From NCBI GenBank assembly GCA_017459445.1, contig JAFUDJ010000009.1, forward strand, positions 1-64,000: DNA of 64,000 nucleotides. Reading direction: 5' to 3'. The notes under the pieces are model-generated. The model saw nothing but the letters and a program-made list of their open reading frames with translations. It had not been told where the DNA came from and did not search any database. Shown in pieces: positions 44,549 through 54,099 of this stretch. The DNA comes from Prevotella sp. Its GTDB lineage: Bacteria; Bacteroidota; Bacteroidia; Bacteroidales; Bacteroidaceae. Every line of letters starts with the position of its first letter. The stretch's first letter is position 1. Made by a program: the position numbers and the translations under genes.

Positions 44549-46297
44549 ATGTCAATCTGGGTAATTTTTACGCTTCTGGGCTCGCTGGCGCTGCTGATGT
44601 TCGGTATGAAGACCATGAGTGAGGCGTTGCAGAAAATGGCGGGTCCGCAGTTGCGACACGTCTTGGGGGCCATGACCACCAACCGCTTTACGGGCATGCT
44701 GACGGGTATGCTGGTGACAGCCAGCGTACAGTCGTCGACGGCCACGACGGTGATGACCGTCTCGTTTGTCAATGCCGGACTCCTGACGCTGGCACAGGCC
44801 ATCTCCGTCATCATGGGTGCCAACATCGGTACCACGCTGACGGCGTGGATTATGTCGGCCGGTATGTCGTTCGACATCAGCAACCTGGCATGGCCGGCCT
44901 TCTTCGTGGGCATCATCCTGATATATCAGAAGAAGTACCGCTACATCGGCGACTTCCTCTTTGGTATCGCCTTCCTGATATTTGCCTTGGCCACGCTGCG
45001 CATGACGGGGCAGAACATGCACTTGGGAGAGAACCAGGACGTGCTTGACTTCTTCGCCTCATTCGACCCCGACTCGTTTGTCACCACACTGGTATTCCTG
45101 CTGTTAGGCGGCGTGCTGACGTTCTGCGTACAGTCGTCGGCTGCCGTGATGGCCATCACCATGATACTGTGCTCCAGCGGCGCACTGCCTATCTATCAGG
45201 GCATTGCCCTGGTGATGGGTGAGAACATCGGCACCACCGTCACCTCGAACCTTGCGGCCATGTCGGCCAACACGCAGGCCCGCCGGGCGGCTCTGGCCCA
45301 CATGTTCTTCAATGTGTTCGGCGTCATCTGGATACTGTTCGTCTTCCGCCCGTTCATCGACATGGTGTGCGGATGGGTCGGCTACGACGTGCTGATGACC
45401 AAGGAGACGGCAGGCACGGCAGCCTTCCTGGCCAACTCGGCCAAGCTGAGCTTCGTGCTGGCAGCCTTCCACACAGCCTTCAACGTGGCTAACACCTTTA
45501 TCTTAATATGGTTCATCCCGCAGATAGAGCGCTTTGTGTGCTGGGTCATCAAGCCCAAGAAGGTGGACGAGGAAGAGGACTTCCGCCTGCACTTCATTAC
45601 GGCCGGCTTCATGAAGACCCCCGAGCTCTCCGTATTAGAGGCCCAGAAGGAAATCCAGGCCTTTGCCAACCGCATGCAGCGCATGTTCGGCATGGTGCGC
45701 GAGCTGCTCACCCTTTCCAGTAGCAGTACCGACAAGAAAGACACCCAGGCCGGCGACTTCAACAAGCTGTTCACCCGCATCGAGAAGTATGAAGGCATCT
45801 CGGACAACATGGAACTGGAGATAGCCAAGTACCTCGACTCGGTCAGCGACGCCCACCTCAGCGACGACACGAAGGCTAAGATTCGCGCCATGCTCCGTGA
45901 AATCAGCGAACTGGAGAGCATCGGCGACGCCTGCTACAACATGGCCCGCACCATCTCGCGCAAATACAACGGCAAGCAGGACCACTTCGTCGACAAGCAG
46001 TACGACCACCTGCACCAGATGATGGAACTGACCGACCAGTCGCTCTCGCAGATGAACCGTCTGATGGGCGGCCGCAAGGAGTCGTTCGACATCAACCGCA
46101 CGTTCAACATCGAGAACGAAATCAACAACTACCGCAACCAGCTGAAGTCGCAGAATATCAACGACATCAACAACCATGAATACACCTATGCCGTCGGCAC
46201 CATCTACATGGACCTTATCAACGAGTGCGAGAAGCTGGGCGACTACGTGGTCAACGTCGTCGAGGCCCGCATGGGTATGAGGCAGAAAGAATACTAA
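44549..46297 (+). CDS. Na/Pi cotransporter family protein with PhoU-like domain
   Basis: The 582-residue inner-membrane protein has two inverted repeats with the hallmark QSS motifs (Gln61-Ser-Ser-Thr in VQSSTATTVM and Gln195 in VQSSAAVMAIT), and the GANIGTTLTAWIM and GENIGTTVTSNLA partners, within eight or so membrane helices. Residues about 350-570 are a helical PhoU-like cytoplasmic domain. These proteins couple phosphate uptake to sodium. It lies 40 nt after the restriction gene; the gap is made of AATCGTAAAT-type words and has no consensus promoter. Confidence 0.93.
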   Translation: MSIWVIFTLLGSLALLMFGMKTMSEALQKMAGPQLRHVLGAMTTNRFTGMLTGMLVTASVQSSTATTVMTVSFVNAGLLTLAQAISVIMGANIGTTLTAWIMSAGMSFDISNLAWPAFFVGIILIYQKKYRYIGDFLFGIAFLIFALATLRMTGQNMHLGENQDVLDFFASFDPDSFVTTLVFLLLGGVLTFCVQSSAAVMAITMILCSSGALPIYQGIALVMGENIGTTVTSNLAAMSANTQARRAALAHMFFNVFGVIWILFVFRPFIDMVCGWVGYDVLMTKETAGTAAFLANSAKLSFVLAAFHTAFNVANTFILIWFIPQIERFVCWVIKPKKVDEEEDFRLHFITAGFMKTPELSVLEAQKEIQAFANRMQRMFGMVRELLTLSSSSTDKKDTQAGDFNKLFTRIEKYEGISDNMELEIAKYLDSVSDAHLSDDTKAKIRAMLREISELESIGDACYNMARTISRKYNGKQDHFVDKQYDHLHQMMELTDQSLSQMNRLMGGRKESFDINRTFNIENEINNYRNQLKSQNINDINNHEYTYAVGTIYMDLINECEKLGDYVVNVVEARMGMRQKEY

Positions 46298-46331
46298 GAA
46301 GAAATACTACAGAACTAAATAATCACGTAAC

Positions 46332-49300
46332 ATGCTGAGAAGAATCATTTTCCTAATAACTGTGCTGTTGACAGCCTTAACCACGTCAGCACAGGTAACT
46401 ACGTCGGGCATCAACGGTAAGGTGACGGCCAGCGGCGAGGAAGCCATCGGTGCCACCATCACCGCCAAGCACCTGCCTTCAGGAACCGTCTACCGGGCAG
46501 TGACGAATGTCGACGGACGTTACTCCATTACCGGCATGCGTGCCGGCGGTCCCTACGATATCGAGGTGTCGTACATCGGCTATCAGACCAAGAAGTTCAC
46601 TGATATACAGCTGGCTTTGGGTGAGAACGCCCTGCTTGATGCATGGCTTGCCGAAAACAGCCAGATGCTACAGGAGGTAGAGGTGGTGGCTGCTACACGC
46701 AATACCATGCGCAGCGACCGTTCTGGTGCCGTCACCAGCCTGAATGCAACAGAGATGTCAGTCATACCCACCGTCAGCCACAATATGAACGACCTGCTGA
46801 AGATGACGCCACAGGGCAACTCCTCCAACGGCATGGCCATCGGCGGCGGCAATTTCCGGCAGTCTAACATCACCGTCGACGGTGCCTCGTTCAACAATTC
46901 CTTCGGATTGACGCAGAATGTGCCACTGCCCGGAGGCGGCACGCCGATTTCCATCGACGCACTCGACCAGCTGACGGTAAGCATCACTCCTTTCGACGTA
47001 CGTCTGAGCGGATTCACCGGCGGCGGCATCAATGCCGTGACGCGCAGCGGTACCAACGAGTTCAAGGGTTCCCTCTACACCTACCTCACCAGCACCAGTC
47101 TGAAAGGCAGCCGCGTGGGCGATGCGACCCTTGACGTCGACAACGGGCACACCAACACATACGGATTCACGCTGGGCGGTCCCATTCTGAAAGACAAGCT
47201 GTTCTTCTTCGTCAACGGGGAAATCGAGGATAACGTGACGGTAGGACCCAGCAAACGTGCCGGGGACGGCACCTTGCCTTATACCGAGACTAACAGCCGG
47301 CCGACAATAGAGCAACTGGAAAGCCTGTCAGGCTACCTGCGCAGCAACTATGGCTTGGAGACGGGTGTCTGGCAGGGCTATAACGTGAAGACGCCGGCCT
47401 ACCGCATACTGGCGCGTCTGGACTGGAACATCAACGATAACCATCATTTCCACATCCGCTTCAACAAGTCGAACCGCAAGGACTCCAAGGCAGCATCAAC
47501 CTCACGCAACATCGGCGGCAGCCAGCTGATGGGCATCTATGGTGCCGGCACGGCCTATGGCAACTCAGCCTACGGCATGAGTTCGCTGTCAAGCCGCTAC
47601 TACATGGAGTACCGCTTCACGTCGCTGGCTGCGGAACTGAACAGCAAGTTCGGCAAACTGCAAAACACGCTGCGCGCCACCTATTCCTTCCAAGACCAGC
47701 CACGCTCCACGGAATACGGCGACACAGCCCCCGTTTTAGAACTGGTCATGAGCGACGGGCAGGGGCACTATCCCACATGGGCCTTAACAGGTGATATATT
47801 TACCTACGGCACGTTGTCGCAGACGAAGAATACCGTCATCACCGACGAGGTAAACGTCACCTTAGGCAAGCACCACCTCTTTGCCGGTCTGCAATTTGAG
47901 CATAACTATGCCTCCAACGGCTACGCACAGGCTGCGGCAGGATACTACGCCTACGAAGTGACACCTGACGAGGCTGAAGCCGGCAACTGGGGCGCTGTAT
48001 TCAGCAGAAGCCCACGTGTGTTTGGCATCACCTATGGCAACGGTGCCGACCACTCCATCTTCAAGGCAGAGATGAAGACCAACCAGTGGTCACTGTATCT
48101 GCAAGACAACATCAACCTTAGCGACCGCTTCCGCATGTCGGCAGGTGTGCGCTTTGAGCTGCCTTCTTACCCTGCCTTGGACGGCAATTTCAACGAAGAC
48201 TACTATAACATCAAATTTGGCGACCAGCAGTTCCGTACCGACAACGTGCCGTCGAACAGCATCAGCTGCTCGCCCCGCATCGGCTTCAACTGGGACATCC
48301 TCAACAATCGCAAGTATATCCTCAGGGGTGGAACAGGACTGTTCGTAGGGCGACTGCCCTTTGCATGGCTCGTGTCCTCCGTCCTGAACTCAGGCATGGG
48401 ACAGACCACCTATGTGGCTACCACTGCCAACGGCAAGACGGCACCGACGTTCACTACCAGCCAGCAGGACATGCTACAGCAGGTCAACGCCACCAGCGCT
48501 ACCTCTGTACCCTCAGGACCTACCATCCTGTCCGACGACCTGCGCATGCCGAAGACGTGGAAGACGTCACTGGCTTTCGATGCCAAGCTGCCCGGCGACA
48601 TCGATTTCACGCTGGAGGGTATCTACAGCCACGACCTCAACCCCGTGGTGGTCAGCAACAAAGACTTCTACTGGGATGGTTCTTCGACGGTTGACTTGGG
48701 ACACGGCGACATCCGCCACAACGTAAGCTCCTACTATAATGCCAGTGCACAGTCGGCCTACGTGTTAGAAAACGCCGGCAGCGGTGCCTATTACCTGTCG
48801 CTGAGCGCCCAGCTGCGCAAGAAGTTCGACTTCGGACTCGACCTGATGGCCAGCTATACCATTTCCAAGGCCAAGACCTTCTCTGACGGTATTGGCGACC
48901 AGGCCAGCGGAGCCTATTACACCCGCCGTTACTCCATCCATGCCATTAACGACAACGAGAAAGGCTATGCCACCTACGTCGCGCCCAACCGCCTGCTCGT
49001 CGCTGCCAGCTACAGGCTCAAGGAGTCCAGCAATGCCACCTCCGTCTTCAGCCTCGTCTACGACGGATACCAGTGCGGCTATCTGGACGGATACTCCTTC
49101 AACCGCTATTCCTACTTCTTCTCGTCCAATGTCACGGGCGATGCCAGAGGCTGTGGCAACCTCCTCTATGTTCCTGCCAGCCGCGAAGAGCTGAACAACT
49201 GGAACTTCGCTGATAACGGAATGGTAGACGGCAAGCCCTATACCGCCGACATGCAGCGCGATGACTTCTGGGCATTCATCTGCCAAGACGACTACCTCAG

Positions 49301-49640
49301 CAGCCGCAAGGGGCAATACACCGAGCGCGGCGGAGCCAAGATGCCGTGGCACCACCAGCTGGACTTCAAGTACCAGCGTGACATGAGCATCAACTGGGGA
49401 AAGACACGCCACACCCTCCAACTCGGGCTTGACATTCTCAACCTGCCCAATTTCCTGTGCAAGGACTGGGGGCTCTACAAGGCTGTCCCCGTCGGTGGCG
49501 ATGCCCTGCTGAACTACAACGGAACCCAATACACCTACAATCTGGTGAATGGCAAGCGGCATTTGTCGACCTTCCAGAACTACGAAAGTGCTGCCTCTAC
49601 CTATCAGGTGATGTTCACCATCCGTTACCTGTTCAACTAA
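46332..49640 (+). CDS. Oar-like TonB-dependent outer-membrane receptor
   Basis: The 1102-residue protein has a signal peptide (FLITVLLTALTTSAQ), a carboxypeptidase-regulatory-like domain (GINGKVTASGEEAIGATITA), a TonB-box-like segment (LQEVEVVAATRNT), a plug domain (GGNFRQSNITVDGASFNNSF) and a large barrel ending YQVMFTIRYLFN. The layout is that of Oar-type receptors, which have no SusD partner. The imported or bound substrate is unknown. ComEC starts 10 nt after its stop, so the two may be co-transcribed. Confidence 0.92.
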   Translation: MLRRIIFLITVLLTALTTSAQVTTSGINGKVTASGEEAIGATITAKHLPSGTVYRAVTNVDGRYSITGMRAGGPYDIEVSYIGYQTKKFTDIQLALGENALLDAWLAENSQMLQEVEVVAATRNTMRSDRSGAVTSLNATEMSVIPTVSHNMNDLLKMTPQGNSSNGMAIGGGNFRQSNITVDGASFNNSFGLTQNVPLPGGGTPISIDALDQLTVSITPFDVRLSGFTGGGINAVTRSGTNEFKGSLYTYLTSTSLKGSRVGDATLDVDNGHTNTYGFTLGGPILKDKLFFFVNGEIEDNVTVGPSKRAGDGTLPYTETNSRPTIEQLESLSGYLRSNYGLETGVWQGYNVKTPAYRILARLDWNINDNHHFHIRFNKSNRKDSKAASTSRNIGGSQLMGIYGAGTAYGNSAYGMSSLSSRYYMEYRFTSLAAELNSKFGKLQNTLRATYSFQDQPRSTEYGDTAPVLELVMSDGQGHYPTWALTGDIFTYGTLSQTKNTVITDEVNVTLGKHHLFAGLQFEHNYASNGYAQAAAGYYAYEVTPDEAEAGNWGAVFSRSPRVFGITYGNGADHSIFKAEMKTNQWSLYLQDNINLSDRFRMSAGVRFELPSYPALDGNFNEDYYNIKFGDQQFRTDNVPSNSISCSPRIGFNWDILNNRKYILRGGTGLFVGRLPFAWLVSSVLNSGMGQTTYVATTANGKTAPTFTTSQQDMLQQVNATSATSVPSGPTILSDDLRMPKTWKTSLAFDAKLPGDIDFTLEGIYSHDLNPVVVSNKDFYWDGSSTVDLGHGDIRHNVSSYYNASAQSAYVLENAGSGAYYLSLSAQLRKKFDFGLDLMASYTISKAKTFSDGIGDQASGAYYTRRYSIHAINDNEKGYATYVAPNRLLVAASYRLKESSNATSVFSLVYDGYQCGYLDGYSFNRYSYFFSSNVTGDARGCGNLLYVPASREELNNWNFADNGMVDGKPYTADMQRDDFWAFICQDDYLSSRKGQYTERGGAKMPWHHQLDFKYQRDMSINWGKTRHTLQLGLDILNLPNFLCKDWGLYKAVPVGGDALLNYNGTQYTYNLVNGKRHLSTFQNYESAASTYQVMFTIRYLFN

Positions 49641-49649
49641 GCAAGCGGA

Positions 49650-51161
49650 GTGTCACGGGTACCCTTGCTGATGCCGGCAGTCTGCCTGATGGCAGGCATT
49701 GCGTTAGGCGAAGCCCTGAACCAATGGGCCATGGGGCTTGCGCTACTGACCCTTACCGTTATCATAGCCCTCCTTTTGCACCGTCTGCCACGTTGGCAGA
49801 CGGTTGCCATTGGAGCCTGCTGCATATTGTTAGGTGCCACGCTGGCCTCACGGACACGACAGCAGTACGACATTGCGTGGTCTGACCAACCCATAACCAT
49901 AGAAGCTATGGTGGTCAGCGAGCCCGTCGTCAAGGAACGTCTGATAGTCGTAGACCTGCTGGCTGCTGACGGGCGCTGGAAACTGAGAGGGCGCATCGTC
50001 AGGGACAGCATGAGCGAGCGTATCACCATCGGCAACGGCTTACAGCTTCATAGTATTATTAATAATGTACGCGCGTATAAAAACGGCCATTTCGACTATC
50101 AGCGCTACATGCTATGCCACGGTTTCCACGGCGAGACCTTTGCCCGTAGCAGACAATGGCAGTGGAAACAGCTCACATTGGAGAAACTGCCAGTGACGGA
50201 ACGCGCCCGGCTGCGCTTCCTGTGCTGGCGCCATCAGCTGCTACGACACTACAGGGAATGGGGATTCGACGGCGACACCTATAGCGTCATCGCAGCTATG
50301 ACGCTGGGCGAGAAGTCGCAGTTGGACGCCCAGTTGAAAGACACCTTCTCGCGGGTTGGCGCCTCGCACATCCTGGCTCTGAGCGGGCTGCACCTGATGA
50401 TTATCTATGCCGTCGTCACCCTGTTCGTCGGCTGGCGCAGGTTCCGCCTCGCGTCGCAGGCATCCATCGTGCTCGCCATCTGGGCCTTCGCCTTTCTCGT
50501 CGGCCTTACGCCCAGCGTGGTACGCTCGGCACTGATGATTACCGTCTACGCCCTGCTGTCATTAGGCTACCGTGAACGGATGTCGGTCAACACGCTGGCC
50601 TTCACCGCCATCGTCATGCTGGCAGCAAATCCGATGTCACTCTACGACATCGGGTTCCAGCTGTCGTTCATGGCCGTGCTCAGCATCCTGCTCTTCCTGC
50701 CGCTGTTCGGCAGCGTGGTGCCGCCGCATGTGTTGCAGAGGCACCGCTGGCTGGCCTACCTCTGGTCACTGCTGACCGTTTCCCTGGCGGCACAAATGGG
50801 CACGGCACCCCTCGTCGCCTATTACTTCGGGCGTTTCTCATGCTACTTTCTGCTCAGCAATCTCGTCGTCGTTCCCCTGGCCACTGCCGTGCTCTACCTC
50901 ACGCTTGTCTGTATCGCCTGCTACTGGTGGACAACCGTCTGGCAGTGGACGGTCATGACGCTGGCGGCAGTCGTCGCGCTGATGAACCGGCTGCTACAGT
51001 TCATCGCCCTGTTGCCCGGATGCAGCATCGAGGGCATCAGCCTCTCGACGCTACAGCTCGCATTGCTCTATGTGCTGCTGGGGTGTGCCTATGTGCTGGT
51101 CCGGCTGCGGACACGCCGACGCTCCTGGTGTGACAGCATCCGCACGGGATGGCTGTCATAA
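49650..51161 (+). CDS. comEC: ComEC/Rec2-family DNA-uptake channel protein
   Basis: ComEC is the inner-membrane channel that takes single-stranded DNA into the cytoplasm during natural transformation. The 503-residue product has an N-terminal OB-like DUF4131 region (ITIEAMVVSEPVVKERL), the competence-domain core HILALSGLHLMIIYA, GLTPSVVRSALMITVYALL and FQLSFMAVLSILLFLPLFG, and about ten membrane helices. It lacks the C-terminal metallo-beta-lactamase domain found in many ComEC proteins. A GTG at 49650 is used; an ATG at 49671 is an alternative. Confidence 0.88.
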   Translation: MSRVPLLMPAVCLMAGIALGEALNQWAMGLALLTLTVIIALLLHRLPRWQTVAIGACCILLGATLASRTRQQYDIAWSDQPITIEAMVVSEPVVKERLIVVDLLAADGRWKLRGRIVRDSMSERITIGNGLQLHSIINNVRAYKNGHFDYQRYMLCHGFHGETFARSRQWQWKQLTLEKLPVTERARLRFLCWRHQLLRHYREWGFDGDTYSVIAAMTLGEKSQLDAQLKDTFSRVGASHILALSGLHLMIIYAVVTLFVGWRRFRLASQASIVLAIWAFAFLVGLTPSVVRSALMITVYALLSLGYRERMSVNTLAFTAIVMLAANPMSLYDIGFQLSFMAVLSILLFLPLFGSVVPPHVLQRHRWLAYLWSLLTVSLAAQMGTAPLVAYYFGRFSCYFLLSNLVVVPLATAVLYLTLVCIACYWWTTVWQWTVMTLAAVVALMNRLLQFIALLPGCSIEGISLSTLQLALLYVLLGCAYVLVRLRTRRRSWCDSIRTGWLS

Positions 51162-51178
51162 AGGGTACAAAAAGGGGG

Positions 51179-51868
51179 CTACAAATATTGCAGCAACTCG
51201 CCGAAATGCGTTATCTTGTGTAGCCGCTCATGGGGATATTCCTCGCTCTTCTCCAGTTCCCATACCACATGGTAGGGGATGTGCACGGCATAGGCGCCGG
51301 CCGCCAGCGCCGGGGCAATGTCCGAACGGAAAGAGTTGCCGACCATCAGCGTCTCCTCGGGAGCCACGTCCAGGTTCTCGCACAGCTGGCGGTACTCCCG
51401 TTCCGTCTTGTTCGACACCGTCTCCATGTACGAAAAATACTGCTCCAGGCCTGAGCGCCGCAGCTTCGACTCCTGGTCCATCAGCTCCCCCTTGGTAAAG
51501 ACCACCAGGCGGTAGCGCCGCGCAGCGGCCAGCCGCTGCAGGGTGTCCGCCACTTCGGGCAGCGGCGTGGTGGGAAACTGCAGCAGCCCCTGTCCTAACT
51601 CCAGGAGCCGCATGACGATGTCGCCCGTTATCTGCTCCTTCGTCACCCTCACGGCATTCTCTATCAGCGACAGCGTGAAAGCCTTCGTACCGTAGCCCGT
51701 CAGCGACAGGTTCTTACGCTCCGTGGTAAACAGGCCCTCGCTGACCTCGCGGGCTGTCGCCCACGGCTTCAGCAGCTCGCAGCATTCCCGCTCCACTTCG
51801 TCAAACCACGACTGGCAATCCCATAGCGTGTCGTCGGCATCGAAGGCGATAACCTTGATTTTTTCCAT
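51179..51868 (-). CDS. HAD-family hydrolase (YjjG-like)
   Basis: The 229-residue protein has the HAD motifs in order: motif I AFDADDTLWD (nucleophile Asp), motif II VVFTKGE, motif III lysine in the SNKTEREYRQL region and motif IV MVGNSFRSDIAPALAAG. A helical cap domain lies between motifs I and II. Such enzymes are cytoplasmic phosphatases for small phosphometabolites; the substrate is not assignable. It follows the GH105 gene by 34 nt on the same strand and converges on comEC. Confidence 0.9.
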   Translation of the reverse strand: MEKIKVIAFDADDTLWDCQSWFDEVERECCELLKPWATAREVSEGLFTTERKNLSLTGYGTKAFTLSLIENAVRVTKEQITGDIVMRLLELGQGLLQFPTTPLPEVADTLQRLAAARRYRLVVFTKGELMDQESKLRRSGLEQYFSYMETVSNKTEREYRQLCENLDVAPEETLMVGNSFRSDIAPALAAGAYAVHIPYHVVWELEKSEEYPHERLHKITHFGELLQYL

Positions 51869-51902
51869 GCCTTTCTTTGCGTTTTATGTGTTTTAAGATG
51901 AC

Positions 51903-53246
51903 CTATTGCAGGCGCTGCTGTCCGTCGGCTATGACGACACCATGCGCCGTTGCCCCCACGCGCTGCCCTTTCAGGTTATAGACGGTAGCAGGATGCCGCG
52001 TGCCGCCCTTGACCGTCTCCACGGCGGTCAGGTCCTCATCCAGATTGTCGGTGGTATACCCCATGCGCTCCATCTCCAGCGAAGCCCACACAAAAGGCCC
52101 GACACCCTTGGCATCGTTGTCGCGGACGGGTTCGCTCATATAGTAATCAAAGGAACCGTCGCGCTTGGGATTGCTATTGGGACCGAGACCGGAGACGCTG
52201 CAACACTTGGTCAGCGACAGCGTGCCGTCGTTGTTCTCGCGGACGAACTGCTCCACAATGCCGCGATAAGCCTTCAGGCCAGCCTGCTGATAGGTGGCGT
52301 CGACATAGCCTAAGCGGGCACTCTTCAACAAGCAGTAGGCAAACATGGACGAACACGTTGCCTCTAAATAGTTGCGCGGGTCGTCGACATCAAGCACGTC
52401 ATACCACACGCCGCTGGCCGCATCCTGATAGTCCACCACCGATGCCAGCACCTTCTGCAGCACCGCCACGACCTCCTGTCGGCGGGCATAGTCGGCAGGC
52501 AGCGCGTCGAGCACCTCGACGAGCGCCATGGCAAACCACCCTAAGGCCCGTCCCCATGTGTGCTGGCTCAGCCCCGTGGTTTTGTCGGCCCAGAACATCG
52601 AGTGTGTCTCGTCCCATGCATGCTTCCACAGGCGCGTCGCCTCGTCGTAGGTACGCTGTTCCGTCTTCACTATCTGGTCCACGGCGTCGTCGTAGTACTG
52701 CTGTTCCTGACCCGGTCGCAGCAGCGGGGCTGCCATCGTGTAGAAAGGAAGGCCCATATAGATGCCGTCGAGCCACACCTGCCAGGCGTAGATGTCCTTA
52801 TGCCACCACACACCCTCCTTGGTACGCGGCTGGTTCTCCAGCTGGCGGAACATCTCGTCGATGGCCGTCAGGTCCTGTTGGCGCGGCCACCGCTGGTACA
52901 TGCGCAGGATGAAGCGCCCGGTGCGGACGTTGTCGAGGTTGAAGTCGCTGTATTTATAGCCGGTGATGCTGCCGCTCGCGCTAATCATCTTCTCCGGATA
53001 TTCACGGATATAGGCCAGCACCGACTCGTCGCCATACGTGAGATAGGTGTCAAGCATCGACTCCAGCTCAATGCCCATCGTGTAGCTCCACCGGGCCTTT
53101 GTCGGCGAGAAGTCGAGGTTATAGGGGTGTGCCACGCGCTGCCGCTCGCTGGCCACCAGCCACTCGCTGTAATGATTGTACTCACGGCCCTGAATATGCC
53201 ACGCCGCCAACGATAAAAGCAGAAGTGCAAATAGTCTTTTCATCAT
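51903..53246 (-). CDS. Family GH105 unsaturated rhamnogalacturonyl/glucuronyl hydrolase
   Basis: The 447-residue secreted protein (signal RLFALLLLSLAAWHIQG) has the alpha/alpha barrel of GH88/GH105. The likely catalytic Asp160 lies in WLDGIYMGLPFY; other motifs are WAWSYTMG-like ARWSYTMGIE, HTWGRALGWFAMALVEVL and NYLEATCSSMFAYCLLK. It removes the unsaturated uronic acid left by pectin lyases. A 40-residue tail (VYNLKGQRVGATAHGVVIAD) resembles C-terminal tails of other Prevotella secreted proteins and may be a sorting or anchoring signal. The gene is about 16 kb from the pectin locus; it pairs with HAD in an operon. Confidence 0.9.
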   Translation of the reverse strand: MMKRLFALLLLSLAAWHIQGREYNHYSEWLVASERQRVAHPYNLDFSPTKARWSYTMGIELESMLDTYLTYGDESVLAYIREYPEKMISASGSITGYKYSDFNLDNVRTGRFILRMYQRWPRQQDLTAIDEMFRQLENQPRTKEGVWWHKDIYAWQVWLDGIYMGLPFYTMAAPLLRPGQEQQYYDDAVDQIVKTEQRTYDEATRLWKHAWDETHSMFWADKTTGLSQHTWGRALGWFAMALVEVLDALPADYARRQEVVAVLQKVLASVVDYQDAASGVWYDVLDVDDPRNYLEATCSSMFAYCLLKSARLGYVDATYQQAGLKAYRGIVEQFVRENNDGTLSLTKCCSVSGLGPNSNPKRDGSFDYYMSEPVRDNDAKGVGPFVWASLEMERMGYTTDNLDEDLTAVETVKGGTRHPATVYNLKGQRVGATAHGVVIADGQQRLQ

Positions 53247-53325
53247 CGTTTCCTATAATATGTTAAGATTACAGAACGGTATAAAAGAGAGAAATGAGCA
53301 ATTAAAGCGTTCGTATGATTTTAAA

Positions 53326-53541
53326 TCAGTACGCTGTTCTTTCGTGCTGGTTCGACCATTCGTCCAACGTCTGCTGGGTAATGTTGTTCTTCTGTTGGAA
53401 CTGTAGCAACAGACTATCCGTCTTCTTGCGGTAAAACTGCAGAAGAATATCCTGTAGTTCCTGCTGCTCTTGCTCCGTGCTGATGTATGACATCAGGCTC
53501 AACACATTCAGTTGTGCAGGGTTCAATTGCGTTGTTACCAT
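53326..53541 (-). CDS. Small 71-aa protein, possible orphan antitoxin-type protein
   Basis: The product (MVTTQLNPAQLNVLSLMSYI, then an acidic/polar helix, then QTLDEWSNQHERTAY) resembles small Bacteroidales proteins that start with TTxQLNPAQL and end HxRTxY, some of which sit next to PIN-type toxins. No toxin gene is adjacent here. The antitoxin idea rests on recalled family resemblance and is weak. It has its own -7 box and is bracketed by 27-bp direct repeats. Confidence 0.6.
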   Translation of the reverse strand: MVTTQLNPAQLNVLSLMSYISTEQEQQELQDILLQFYRKKTDSLLLQFQQKNNITQQTLDEWSNQHERTAY

Positions 53542-53566
53542 AGCTGATTCATTTTAATTACTGTTG

Positions 53567-53574
53567 CAAAGGTA
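53567..53574 (-). promoter_or_regulatory. -7 box (TACCTTTG) for the 71-aa gene
   Basis: CAAAGGTA on the plus strand lies 26 nt upstream of the ATG at 53541. No -33 element is evident. Confidence 0.6.
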
Positions 53575-53667
53575 CGAAATTATTCCGACTAACCATCACC
53601 ATCACCTATTTTTTCTCCCAGATATGTTAAAATTACAGAACGGTACAAAGAAAAAGAAGAAAAAAAC

Positions 53668-53698
53668 TTGGGCAGTACATCCTATTTCCGTACCTTTG
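53668..53698 (+). promoter_or_regulatory. Complete Bacteroidetes promoter with a 400-nt leader
   Basis: TTG at 53668-53670, 20 nt, then TACCTTTG at 53691-53698. The next supported gene starts at 54100, so the transcript would have a leader of about 400 nt that includes the structured segment 53947-54049. The segment 53700-53946 has no gene; a 10-codon frame at 53815 is too short to support. Confidence 0.8.
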
Positions 53699-53946
53699 TC
53701 GTGATAAAATTTTACTTAATTTTATAAAAGTAGGTTTTGCAGAGACAGGAAAAAATAGTAACGAATTAATACACAAGACAAAAGAAACAGACAGTAATAA
53801 CAGTACATCGGGATGAGGTCGTACCAGGTGCCGCCCTCCCATTAGGGAACTTAATCAAATAAAATTATTAACTTACAGGTTAGCGTTCCTGTTCGTACTT
53901 ATTGAAAATCATATTTGAGCTTTTGCTCTTGCCCTGCAGAGTTGAA

Positions 53947-54049
53947 TACCGCCAAACATTCATTAATAGCAAGGACAAGCAGACAAAATGCTCACGTCGT
54001 AAGGCGTGGGCTGTTAGTGCTTGTTGCTATTATGGTCTACTTGGCGGTA
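53947..54049 (+). ncRNA. Candidate structured leader RNA
   Basis: Three nested stems can form. TACCGCCAA (53947-53955) pairs with TTGGCGGTA (54041-54049). AATAGCAA and CAAGCA (53965-53981, with a GGA bulge) pair with TGCTTG and TTGCTATT (54018-54031). GCTCACG (53990-53996) pairs with CGTGGGC (54005-54011). The element lies 51 nt before the first gene of a three-gene operon. No known riboswitch class was recognised. Confidence 0.5.
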
Positions 54050-54099
54050 ACCAAACTCTGAATAAGCACCGAACGGTTCCGCCTTTTTTGTCTATAGTT

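Larger units (their letters stand above)
53258..53648. repeat. 27-bp direct repeats flanking the 71-aa gene
   Basis: ATATGTTAAGATTACAGAAC with seven further bases at 53258-53284 recurs as ATATGTTAAAATTACAGAAC at 53622-53648, with two mismatches in 27. The copies are 364 bp apart and bracket the small gene. Both also lie upstream of a minus-strand gene, so they could be operators. Confidence 0.75.

Noticed and set aside
53947..54049. Integron attC site or transposon-end hairpin
   Set aside because: The ends do not show the attC core sequences, and no integrase or transposase is nearby. A structured leader fits the promoter context better.
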